Source of the DNA: Pseudomonadota bacterium
GTDB lineage: Bacteria; Pseudomonadota; Alphaproteobacteria; Caulobacterales; Caulobacteraceae
Reading direction: 5' to 3'
DNA length: 64,000 nucleotides
NCBI GenBank assembly: GCA_023386645.1
Contig: JAEWJI010000007.1
Coordinates: forward strand, 5,322-69,321
The notes below the pieces were generated by a model. That model ran no database searches and was not told where the DNA came from. It saw only the letters and a list, made by a program, of their open reading frames with translations. Positions 1-7,231 of the stretch are shown here, one piece after another. Every line of letters starts with the position of its first letter. The stretch's first letter is position 1. The translations under genes and the position numbers were made by a program.

Positions 1-94
1 CGTCGCCTCGGCCGAGGCCTCGCTGGAGACCGTGATCGCGGTCCGCGACCAAGTGATCGCCGCCTACCAGGAGATCATGCGGATGCCGATCTAA
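1..94 (+). CDS. fliE: Flagellar hook-basal body protein FliE, C-terminal end (partial)
   Basis: The window opens inside a reading frame (codons start at base 2) that ends with TAA at 92-94. The last 30 residues include ETVIAVRDQVIAAYQ and finish EIMRMPI, the conserved end of FliE, the small protein joining the MS ring to the proximal rod. In Caulobacter fliE closes the flgB-flgC-fliE group and lies close to fliQ-fliR-flhB, which also follow here after a few unrelated genes. Only the C-terminus is visible; the family assignment rests on this tail and the flagellar context. Confidence 0.8.
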   Translation, partial: VASAEASLETVIAVRDQVIAAYQEIMRMPI

Positions 95-185
95 TCGGCG
101 GCCTTACGGCGATTTAACGCCACGCTTCGCATCCGTCGCGGCTATGGGGCGGCTCTTACAGCTGAAAACGTTGTTCGGAGTTCCC

Positions 186-1502
186 ATGAAGCGCGTCGTC
201 TCCCTGATCGCCCTCGTCGCAGCGCTGGCGGCCCAGCCCGCCCTGGCCCAGCGCGCTCCGCAGCCGGTCACCCTGGTGCGCGCCGGAAACCTGTTCGACG
301 CCGAGGCCGGGCGGATGGTCGGTCCCCGCGACATCCTGATCCGCGGCGAGCGCGTCGAAGCCGTGGGCGAAGGTCTGACCGCGCCCGACGGCGCGACGGT
401 CGTCGACCTGACCCGCTGCTCCGTCCTTCCCGGCCTGATCGACGCTCACACCCATATCCTGATGGAACAGGCGATGGGGGAGGGCCTGTCCGACGTGGCG
501 GCGCGCGACCAGTCGCTGCTGGGCGACGGCTATCGGCTGCTGACCGCGGCCGGGCGCGGCCGCCAGTATCTTGAGGCCGGGTTCACGACCATTCGCGACC
601 TCGGCAATTCCGGGGGATTCCTCGACCTGGTGCTGGAGCGGGCGATCAACGATGGCCGGATCGCGGGGCCGCGCATCTACGGCTCCGGCCCGGGCCTCGC
701 GCCCGCAGGTGGCCAGCTGGAGCCCTTGCCGGTCGATCCCCATCACCTCGTGGACGCCGAATACCGCATCGTCACCAGCCCCGAGGACGCCCGCGCCGCC
801 GTTCGCGCCGCCATCGCGCGCGGCGCGGACGTCATCAAGATGTACCCGGAGGCCACGCCCCAGCGGACCCGCATGTCCGTCGACGAGATACGCGCGGTTG
901 TCTCCGAGGCCCGCCGCCACGGCGTCCCGGCCGCCGCCCACGCCACCTCGGACGCCGCCATCCGCGAGGCGGTGGAGGCCGGCGTCAGCTCGATCGAACA
1001 CGCCTATGAGGTGTCCGATGACACCCTGCGCCTGATGGCTCAAAAGGGGGTCTGGCTGGTCCCCACCGATCCGTCCCTGGAGATGGCGCTGGAGTTCGTG
1101 AAGTCCTGGCCCCAACAGCCCCCGCTCGAGGAGCTGAACGGTCATCTGGAGCGTCAGGGGCGCGACCGCTTCCGCCGCGCGCGTCGGCTGGGCGTGCCCG
1201 TGGCCATGGGTTCGGACATGTATGTCCCGTATGCCGCCGGTCGGGGCGCCGCGTCGCGCGCTACCATGGACGGCTATGTCGAGGCGGGAATGACGCCGGC
1301 CGAGGCGCTTCGCAGCGCGACCTGGGAGGCGGGCCGGCTGCTGGGCGACGACGGACTGGGCGCCGTGCGCCCGCGCGCCTGGGCTGACCTCGTGGCGGTC
1401 GAGGGCGATCCAACCGTCAGCCTGGAGCCCCTGCGCGCCGTGCGGTTCGTGATGAAGGGCGGAAAGGCCGTCGCGGGCGACAGCGCACGCTGCGGCGCCT
1501 AG
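186..1502 (+). CDS. Secreted metal-dependent amidohydrolase (imidazolonepropionase-like)
   Basis: 438 residues. I chose the ATG at 186 rather than one at 144 because it begins a clean signal peptide (MKRVVSLIALVAALAAQPALA) cut before Q. Amidohydrolase-superfamily metal ligands are visible: HTH at residues 88-90, the bridging lysine in VIKMYPEA (K218), histidines 252 and 272 (IEHAYE) and the aspartate in GSDMYVP. The enzyme should act in the periplasm on a cyclic amide or peptide-like substrate (prolidase/imidazolonepropionase-like group); the substrate is unknown. It ends overlapping the convergent acyltransferase gene by 4 bases. A second enzyme of this superfamily lies at 45988-47247. Confidence 0.85.
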   Translation: MKRVVSLIALVAALAAQPALAQRAPQPVTLVRAGNLFDAEAGRMVGPRDILIRGERVEAVGEGLTAPDGATVVDLTRCSVLPGLIDAHTHILMEQAMGEGLSDVAARDQSLLGDGYRLLTAAGRGRQYLEAGFTTIRDLGNSGGFLDLVLERAINDGRIAGPRIYGSGPGLAPAGGQLEPLPVDPHHLVDAEYRIVTSPEDARAAVRAAIARGADVIKMYPEATPQRTRMSVDEIRAVVSEARRHGVPAAAHATSDAAIREAVEAGVSSIEHAYEVSDDTLRLMAQKGVWLVPTDPSLEMALEFVKSWPQQPPLEELNGHLERQGRDRFRRARRLGVPVAMGSDMYVPYAAGRGAASRATMDGYVEAGMTPAEALRSATWEAGRLLGDDGLGAVRPRAWADLVAVEGDPTVSLEPLRAVRFVMKGGKAVAGDSARCGA

Positions 1503-2647
1503 CCTTCCAGCGACACCACCGGTCTCGTCACCACGGCCGGACGGGCGGAACGCCGCTTCAGCCAGGCCTTGATCCGGGTCTGCACGGGGTCGTCGATCAC
1601 CATGTGGAAGGCGAAGGCGAACCCGAAGGCGACGACGACGCCCAGGCCCCAGAGCATCCACTGCACCGGCTCGGCCAGGCCCAGGCGGGCGGTCCCGGCG
1701 TTCACCGCGCCGAACCAGACGATGCGCACCACCTCGTTGGTGATGAACATCGAGAAGCTGACCACCGCCGCCTTCTCGATCCAGCGGGACGGCCGGACCA
1801 CCGGAATGGCGCCCGCCGCGAGCAGGATCAGGGAGATGCAGACAAGAGACGCCAGCGCGTGCTTGCCGTCGTTCTGGATGACCGCCAGGGCCACGGCCGC
1901 CGCCGCCAGGACGACTCGCGCCAGCTTCGGCGACACCCAGACCCGCTCGGTGAACATCGCCAGTCCCATGCCCAGAACGAACAGGGGCAGGGCTCGCCAG
2001 AAGCCGAGGCCAAGCGGCATCTGGTAGACGGGCAGGCCGAACAGGGTCCAGGCCAGCTCATTGGCCAGGAAATAGAGCGCCGCCACACCGATCAGGGCGC
2101 TCCAGCCGCCCAGCGGCCTGAGCGCCTTCAGGATCCACGGAAAGGCCAAGTAGCAGCCGAGTAGGGCGGACACCGACCAACTGGGCGCGTTCCAGCCCAG
2201 GCCGCCGTGCACGCCGAAGGCTTGCACCAGCCCGAGCTGCGCCGGCAGCTGATCCCAGGCGAACCATTCCGGATTGCGCGGCCCGAACCCCGCGAGCGTG
2301 CTCAGGGCCACGAAGGCGGCCAGCGCCAGTCCCATCATCAGGTGGGCCGGAAAGACCCGAAGCGCCCGCTTGGCGAAGAAATCCGCCGGCGACATCCGCC
2401 CGGCCCCGACGGCCGGCCCATAGACCCGCATAAGCACATAGCCGCTGTCGATCAGGAAGAAGTTGGTCAGCAGGAAGCCGCCGCGTTCGAACACCGGATG
2501 CAGGCCCTCGGCCAGAGGAACCGGCGCCGACATCTGGAAGTGATGCAGGATGATCAAACTGGCCACGATGAAACGCAGCAGGTCCAGCCAGCCGCCCCGC
2601 GCGATCGGCGGTGTCTCATTCCGGGTCGAAATCGCCGTCCAGGCCAT
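1499..2647 (-). CDS. Acyltransferase family 3 membrane protein
   Basis: 382 residues from the ATG at 2647. Longer upstream frames lack acyltransferase features. The N-terminal WLDLLRFIVASLIILHHFQM carries the conserved histidine region of the acyltransferase-3 (OatA/ExoZ/NodX) family, and about ten hydrophobic segments follow. Such enzymes O-acylate surface glycans or other envelope molecules in the inner membrane. The C-terminus is basic and cytoplasmic in character. The gene is convergent with the upstream amidohydrolase and divergent from the LamG-type gene at 2853. A GC-rich hairpin (GCCTCC/GGAGGC, about 2656-2669) lies just before the start. The acceptor cannot be predicted. Confidence 0.8.
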   Translation of the reverse strand: MAWTAISTRNETPPIARGGWLDLLRFIVASLIILHHFQMSAPVPLAEGLHPVFERGGFLLTNFFLIDSGYVLMRVYGPAVGAGRMSPADFFAKRALRVFPAHLMMGLALAAFVALSTLAGFGPRNPEWFAWDQLPAQLGLVQAFGVHGGLGWNAPSWSVSALLGCYLAFPWILKALRPLGGWSALIGVAALYFLANELAWTLFGLPVYQMPLGLGFWRALPLFVLGMGLAMFTERVWVSPKLARVVLAAAAVALAVIQNDGKHALASLVCISLILLAAGAIPVVRPSRWIEKAAVVSFSMFITNEVVRIVWFGAVNAGTARLGLAEPVQWMLWGLGVVVAFGFAFAFHMVIDDPVQTRIKAWLKRRSARPAVVTRPVVSLEG

Positions 2648-2852
2648 GGCCGAAGCCTCCTCGGAGGCGTCAACCGCAAGGAGCGGGCCGGGCCCCACGC
2701 ATGGCTCCCTTTCGCTTCCGGAGCAGCCGCAAGAGACGGCGCTGGGCCCGGCTATCCGCCGTTCTGAAGCGGCGCTTCTTGACGAAGCTACTTCCAATTA
2801 TATCCGCGTTTGGTCACTCTACTCGAAGGCGCGTGGCGCATGGGGAGGCAAG

Positions 2853-3752
2853 ATGTCCAAGTTTTGGCGATCACTGACGCTGCGACCGGCCCCTCGGCCC
2901 GTGTCCAGAGCGTCTCGATTAGTCGCCGTCGTCGCATTCCTCGGCGCCGTCGTGGCGGCCGACGCTTGTGCGGCCCAGGCGCCGACGCCCGAGCTCTTTC
3001 ATTACACATTCGATGAAAGCGGAGCGGTCGTCACCAATCGGGCGTCCAGTCCACCACCGGGCACAGGGGCGGCCGCGCTCGTGGGCGGGCTGACGCAGGG
3101 CGGGGCCATCACCGGAACCTACCTGTCGGCTGTCGTGGGAACTGGTGGTTCCTCTGATACCGACTACGTCAACACCGGCTGGGCCACGAGCCTTGCGGAC
3201 TCCTGGACCATATCCTTCTTTTCGGATGACATTGATACGCCTTCGCTGACCTATGTGATGGGGGATGTTACCGCAGGCGAAATCCGCATCTTCACGAACG
3301 GTGTGGCGGGCTCCGGCAACTGGTTACTGCGCGGGACCACCATCACCGATACGGTTCTCATCGGGGGGGCGGTCCAGGCCACCACGATGAACACCTTCGT
3401 CTATGACGCGCCCGCCAATGAGGTTCGCGCCTATTTGAACGGGGTTTTGGTGAACACGGTCGCCCAAGGGGGGCCCGTCACCGCGTTCGGCGTCGGGCCG
3501 TTCAAGGTGGCGGGATATGGTGCGAGCGCCGGCCTGAATGCTGGAGGCAAGGTGGGGGATGTCCGCATCTATTCGCGGGCGCTGTCTCCGGCCGAGATCA
3601 CAGACATCTATGACGCGGCCTTCGTTCCGCCGCCGACCCCGCCGACGGTTCCGACGCTCGGGGAGACGGCTCTCATGCTGCTCGCCCTGATGCTTGGCGC
3701 CTTTGGGCTCATCTTGGCGCAGGCGCGGATTTCTCTGAGGGCTAGGGTCTAA
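2853..3752 (+). CDS. LamG-like secreted protein with degenerate IPTL-CTERM tail
   Basis: 299 residues; ATG at 2853 preceded by the strong ribosome site GGGGAGG. An N-terminal hydrophobic signal ends around ADACAAQA. Residues roughly 45-260 look like a concanavalin-A/LamG jelly-roll, with the typical closing motif GKVGDVRIYSRALSPAEI. After a proline-rich linker (PPPTPPT) comes VPTLGETALMLLALMLGAFG and a basic end. This matches the IPTL-CTERM sorting layout (short motif, membrane segment, basic tail), but the usual TEWAMI is replaced by GETALM. It probably represents a surface-sorted carbohydrate-binding or adhesive protein. The tail is the least canonical of the five in this window. Confidence 0.75.
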   Translation: MSKFWRSLTLRPAPRPVSRASRLVAVVAFLGAVVAADACAAQAPTPELFHYTFDESGAVVTNRASSPPPGTGAAALVGGLTQGGAITGTYLSAVVGTGGSSDTDYVNTGWATSLADSWTISFFSDDIDTPSLTYVMGDVTAGEIRIFTNGVAGSGNWLLRGTTITDTVLIGGAVQATTMNTFVYDAPANEVRAYLNGVLVNTVAQGGPVTAFGVGPFKVAGYGASAGLNAGGKVGDVRIYSRALSPAEITDIYDAAFVPPPTPPTVPTLGETALMLLALMLGAFGLILAQARISLRARV

Positions 3753-3758
3753 CTCCCG

Positions 3759-4334
3759 TTAGCCCCTCACCAGCCTCAGGAACTCCTCCCGCGTGCGGGC
3801 GTCGTCGCGCATCGTGCCGATCAGGTGGCTGGTCGACAGGCTGGCGCCCGGCGCGTTGACGCCGCGCAGGGTCATGCAGCTGTGCTCGGCCTCGATCACG
3901 ACGCCGACCCCGTGGGGCCGCAGCACCTCGTGGACCGCGCGGGCGATCTCGGCGGTCATCTTCTCCTGGATCTGCAGCCGCCGGCCGAAGCCCTGCACCA
4001 CCCGCGCCAGCTTGGAGATGCCCACCACCCGGCTGGTCGGCAGATAGCCGACGTGCGCCTTGCCCACGACTGGCAGCATATGGTGCTCGCAGAAGCTGAC
4101 GAAGCGGATGTCCTTCAGGACGACCATCTCGTCATAGCCGCCGACCTCCTCGAAGGTCTTCTCCAGGTATTCCCTGGGATCGACGTCGTAGCCGGCGAAC
4201 AGCTCGCGATAGCTCCGCGCCACGCGGGCCGGGGTCTCCAGCAGGCCTTCACGATCGGGATCGTCCCCCGCCCATTTGATCAGGGTCCGAACGGCGGCCT
4301 CGGCTGCGGCCTGCGAGATGGGGGCGTCGGTCAT
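3759..4334 (-). CDS. folE: GTP cyclohydrolase I
   Basis: 191 residues from the ATG at 4334 (MTDAPISQ). It converts GTP to 7,8-dihydroneopterin triphosphate, the first step of tetrahydrofolate synthesis, in the cytoplasm. The signature FCEHHMLP is at residues 81-88. Zinc ligands C82 and H85 are present, with the third, C153, in HSCMTLRGV. GFGRRLQIQEKMT is also typical. The length matches the family. Longer in-frame extensions upstream run through the fliQ promoter region and are not supported. It is divergent from fliQ, separated by about 120 bases. Confidence 0.95.
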   Translation of the reverse strand: MTDAPISQAAAEAAVRTLIKWAGDDPDREGLLETPARVARSYRELFAGYDVDPREYLEKTFEEVGGYDEMVVLKDIRFVSFCEHHMLPVVGKAHVGYLPTSRVVGISKLARVVQGFGRRLQIQEKMTAEIARAVHEVLRPHGVGVVIEAEHSCMTLRGVNAPGASLSTSHLIGTMRDDARTREEFLRLVRG

Positions 4335-4397
4335 GGACGGTACATAGCTCACCCGGCGCGCCACGCCAGAGGGGCCAGCGCCACGCTCGACCCTCTG

Positions 4398-4414
4398 GTT
4401 ACCGCCCATTAACC
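4398..4414 (+). promoter_or_regulatory. Candidate CtrA box upstream of fliQ
   Basis: The 17-mer GTTACCGCCCATTAACC lies about 42 bases before the fliQ ATG. It resembles the CtrA site (TTAA-N7-TTAA), with an imperfect left half and a perfect right half TTAACC. A very similar 17-mer stands before fliI (57302-57318, minus strand). In Caulobacter fliQ belongs to the CtrA-controlled class II flagellar promoters, which supports the reading. Confidence 0.55.
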
Positions 4415-4455
4415 ACGCACCCGGCATTCCTTGCCCAGTATCGGGAGTGTTCTTC

Positions 4456-4719
4456 ATGAACGGCGCGGAAGTGATGGATGTGGGCCGCGACGCCCTGTGG
4501 CTGACCATCCAGCTGTGCGCGCCCGTGCTCATCGTCGGCCTGATCGTCGGCGTGGTCATCGGCCTGTTCCAGGCCCTGACCCAGATCCAGGAGCAGACCC
4601 TGGTCTATGCGCCGAAAATCATCGCGATCTTCGTGTCCCTGCTGCTGTTCCTGCCGCTGATGGGGGCGCTGCTGGGCGGCTTCATGCAGCAGATCGCGGC
4701 CCGCATCGCGGGCATGTAG
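4456..4719 (+). CDS. fliQ: Flagellar biosynthesis protein FliQ
   Basis: 87 residues. The ATG at 4456 (MNGAEVMDVGRDALW) is preferred over a GTG nine bases upstream because GGGAG at 4443-4447 is correctly spaced from it. Two transmembrane helices flank the conserved QIQEQTLVYAPKI. FliQ forms, with FliP and FliR, the export gate of the flagellar type III apparatus in the inner membrane. It is the first gene of fliQ-fliR-flhB; fliR follows after 9 bases. Confidence 0.93.
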   Translation: MNGAEVMDVGRDALWLTIQLCAPVLIVGLIVGVVIGLFQALTQIQEQTLVYAPKIIAIFVSLLLFLPLMGALLGGFMQQIAARIAGM

Positions 4720-4728
4720 AGTCGAACG

Positions 4729-5499
4729 ATGGAGCCCTGGGCCACCGCCGATCAGGTCTGGGCCGGCGGGCTGATCTTCGCGCGTGTCGGCGCGATCCTG
4801 ATGATGATCCCCGGCATCGGCGAGAGCTATGTGCCGCCCCGCATCCGCCTGTCGCTGGCCCTGGTGATCTCGCTGGCGCTCTGGCCCCTGGTCACCGGCT
4901 CGCTTCCGCCCCTGCCCGAGACCGTCGGCGGCATGGCCGGCTGGGTGCTGCGCGAGACGATCGTGGGCCTGGCCATCGGCGGCCTGCTGCGCAGCTTCAT
5001 GACGGCCCTGGCCACCGCCGGCGAGATCGTGTCGCTCCAGACCACCCTCAGCTTCGCCCAGACGGCCAATCCGCTCCAGGCCCAGCCGGGAACCACGATC
5101 GCCGCCTTCCTGACCCTGTTCGGGGTGACCCTGCTGTTCGCCACCGACACCCACCACCTGTTCATCGCCGGCATCCTGGGCTCCTACCGCCTGATCGCCC
5201 CGGTCCAGCCGCTGGTCACCGGCGACTTTACAAGCCTGGCGATCCGCACCTTGGCGGACAGCTTCATGCTGGGGGTCCAGCTGTCGGCGCCGGTGATCGT
5301 CTTCGCTCTGGTGTTCAACCTGGCCTCGGGTCTGGTGGGCCGGGTCATGCCCCAGTTCCAGGTCTTCTTCGCCGCCGCCCCCCTGTCGGTGATCCTGGGC
5401 CTGTCGGTCTTCGCCTTGAGCCTCGGCGTGCTGGGCACGGTCTTCATCGACCGCTACCGCGCCCTGGCTGAGCGGTTCGTGGGAGGCGCCGGTGGCTGA
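4729..5499 (+). CDS. fliR: Flagellar biosynthesis protein FliR
   Basis: 256 residues, the usual size. It has six or so hydrophobic helices, with the family features FARVGAILMMIPGIG near the N-terminus and ISAPV-like LSAPVIVFALVFNLASGLVGRVMPQFQVF towards the C-terminus. It is an integral inner-membrane component of the flagellar export gate with FliP and FliQ. Its last 8 bases overlap the flhB start, so translation of the two is probably coupled. Confidence 0.93.
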   Translation: MEPWATADQVWAGGLIFARVGAILMMIPGIGESYVPPRIRLSLALVISLALWPLVTGSLPPLPETVGGMAGWVLRETIVGLAIGGLLRSFMTALATAGEIVSLQTTLSFAQTANPLQAQPGTTIAAFLTLFGVTLLFATDTHHLFIAGILGSYRLIAPVQPLVTGDFTSLAIRTLADSFMLGVQLSAPVIVFALVFNLASGLVGRVMPQFQVFFAAAPLSVILGLSVFALSLGVLGTVFIDRYRALAERFVGGAGG

Positions 5500-6565
5500 A
5501 GGCGCCGATCCCGAGTCCAAGACAGAAGAAGCGACCCCGCGAAAACTCGAGGAGGCGCGTCGCAAGGGCGATGTCGCTAAGTCCCAGGACGTCGGCTCCG
5601 CCCTCGCCCTGATGGGGGCCAGCGCGGTCATCCTGATGGGCGGGGGCCTGTTCGCGGGCCAGATGGCCGAGGCGCTCCTTCCCTTCATCGCCGCGCCCCA
5701 CGCCATGCTGGGCGGCCTTCACGCCGGAGCGGGCGTCGAGATCGCCGGCCGCGCCCTCTGGGCCATCGCGCCCTTCCTCGGCGCCGTCATGCTGGCCACC
5801 ATCATCGGCGGGGCGGGGGGGCACCTGGCCCAGTCCGGCCTGATCTTCACCGCCGAGAAGCTGAAGCCCAAGTGGGAGACGCTGAATCCGCTCAACGGCT
5901 TCAAGCGCATCTTCGGCCCCGACGGCCTGGTTCAGTTCCTCAAGACCTTCCTGAAGCTGCTGGCCATCAGCGCCATCTGCTGGATGGTGCTGAAGCCCCA
6001 CGCGCGCGAGCTCGAGAACATGGCGGCCATGAGCCCGGCCGGCATCCTGCCCCTGACGCGGGACCTGGTGATCGCGCTCATGGCCTCGGCGCTGGTTTTC
6101 CTGGGCCTGACCGCCGGCGCGGATTTCATGTGGCAGAAGATGCGCTTCGCCAAGCGCATGCGGATGACCAAGGAGGAGCTCAAGGAGGACTACAAACAGT
6201 CCGAGGGCGACCCGCACATCAAGGCCAAGCTGAAGCAGATCCGCCACCAGCGCAGCCGCCAGCGGATGATGCAGAACGTGCCCAAGGCCACGGTGATCGT
6301 CACCAACCCGACCCACTATTCGGTCGCGCTGCGCTACGAACCCGACCAGGGCGACGGCGCCCCTGTGTGCGTCGCCAAGGGCGTGGACGCGCTCGCGCTC
6401 CGCATCCGCGAGGTGGCCCGCGACCACAAGGTGCCGATCGTCGAGAACGTGCCCCTGGCCCGCGCCCTCTACGCCGCCGTGGACGTGGACGAGACCATCC
6501 CGCGCGAGCACTTCGAGGCCGCCGCCAAGGTCATCGGCTTCGTGATGCAGAAGCGGCGGCGCTAG
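5492..6565 (+). CDS. flhB: Flagellar biosynthesis protein FlhB
   Basis: 357 residues from a GTG at 5492 with GGGAGGC upstream inside the end of fliR. The N-terminus has the charged FlhB opening (ESKTEEATPRKLEEARRKGDVAKS), then four membrane helices. The cytoplasmic domain contains the self-cleavage motif NPTH at residues 272-275 (IVTNPTHYSVAL). FlhB controls the switch from rod/hook to filament substrate export. All key residues are intact. It ends the fliQRflhB group; the next gene is convergent. Confidence 0.96.
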   Translation: MAEGADPESKTEEATPRKLEEARRKGDVAKSQDVGSALALMGASAVILMGGGLFAGQMAEALLPFIAAPHAMLGGLHAGAGVEIAGRALWAIAPFLGAVMLATIIGGAGGHLAQSGLIFTAEKLKPKWETLNPLNGFKRIFGPDGLVQFLKTFLKLLAISAICWMVLKPHARELENMAAMSPAGILPLTRDLVIALMASALVFLGLTAGADFMWQKMRFAKRMRMTKEELKEDYKQSEGDPHIKAKLKQIRHQRSRQRMMQNVPKATVIVTNPTHYSVALRYEPDQGDGAPVCVAKGVDALALRIREVARDHKVPIVENVPLARALYAAVDVDETIPREHFEAAAKVIGFVMQKRRR

Positions 6566-6571
6566 GCGTCG

Positions 6572-7090
6572 TCAGGCGCCCGCCTTCGCCTCCGCGATCC
6601 ACGCGTTCAGCCGCTGGACCATCGGCTCATAGGGAAACTCGCCCATCTGGCCGTAGTGCTGGTCGTCGATCCGCCACTGGCCGTTCTCCAGGACCAGGTT
6701 GTAGGTCTTGTGATGGACCGCGTTGCCGGGCTCGGCGAAACCCTGGACCACGGCCACATCGGCCCTGTCGGGCCCCGTGGAGGTCGCGGTCGCCGACTGC
6801 AGCACCGGTGTGCCGTCCTGGCAGTCGCAGATCGGATCGGCCTCGAAGAAGCCCATGTCGCCCTCGGCCGTCAGCCGCTCGCTCTCCGCCAGCAGGGCCG
6901 CCGTCCGCGCCGACCAGATCTCGGCCGGTCGGTCGCCGGGGCCATACAGCGACCGGACGAAGGCCTCGGCCGCCTGGGTCTCCTGCGCTGGCTGCGCGGC
7001 CGTCGCTTCCGCGGCTTTCGCCGGCTCGTCGGACGGAGAACAACCGGCCAGCGCCAGAAACGCGGCAGTGAACATCACGGACAGGCGCAT
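6572..7090 (-). CDS. DUF3828-like lipoprotein
   Basis: 172 residues from the ATG at 7090, with GGGGAAAG upstream. The signal peptide ends in a lipobox (FLALAGC), so the mature protein is lipid-anchored. The body (EAFVRSLYGPGD, then TYNLVLENGQWRIDDQHY) matches the DUF3828 / SnoaL-like small-domain pattern: a short alpha+beta domain after an Ala/Gln-rich linker. The function is unknown. It is convergent with flhB and divergent from cckA. A much longer open frame in the same register continues upstream antisense to cckA and is not coding. Confidence 0.75.
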   Translation of the reverse strand: MRLSVMFTAAFLALAGCSPSDEPAKAAEATAAQPAQETQAAEAFVRSLYGPGDRPAEIWSARTAALLAESERLTAEGDMGFFEADPICDCQDGTPVLQSATATSTGPDRADVAVVQGFAEPGNAVHHKTYNLVLENGQWRIDDQHYGQMGEFPYEPMVQRLNAWIAEAKAGA

Positions 7091-7231
7091 GATCTTTCCC
7101 CAAAGATGGCCGCCCATGACGGGCGCCGACGCGGCTCCGCTACGCTCACACGACAGGCGCGCCCCCGCAATCGCAGAAAGAATTCGACAGCGAACCGCGT
7201 ATGATCGGGGCTCTGATTCGTGCGAGGCCTC

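Noticed and set aside
156..1661. Long minus-strand frame opposite the amidohydrolase
   Set aside because: It is antisense to a complete amidohydrolase with signal peptide and metal ligands, and has no domain or ribosome site.
4399..6511. Long minus-strand frames across fliQ-fliR-flhB
   Set aside because: They are antisense to three recognised flagellar genes and consist of Gln/His/Gly-rich mirror sequence.
4456..6565. A virulence-type III secretion system
   Set aside because: FliQ, FliR and FlhB have injectisome homologues, but the fliE end, fliI/fliJ and the CtrA-type promoter point to the flagellum, and no needle or secretin genes are present.
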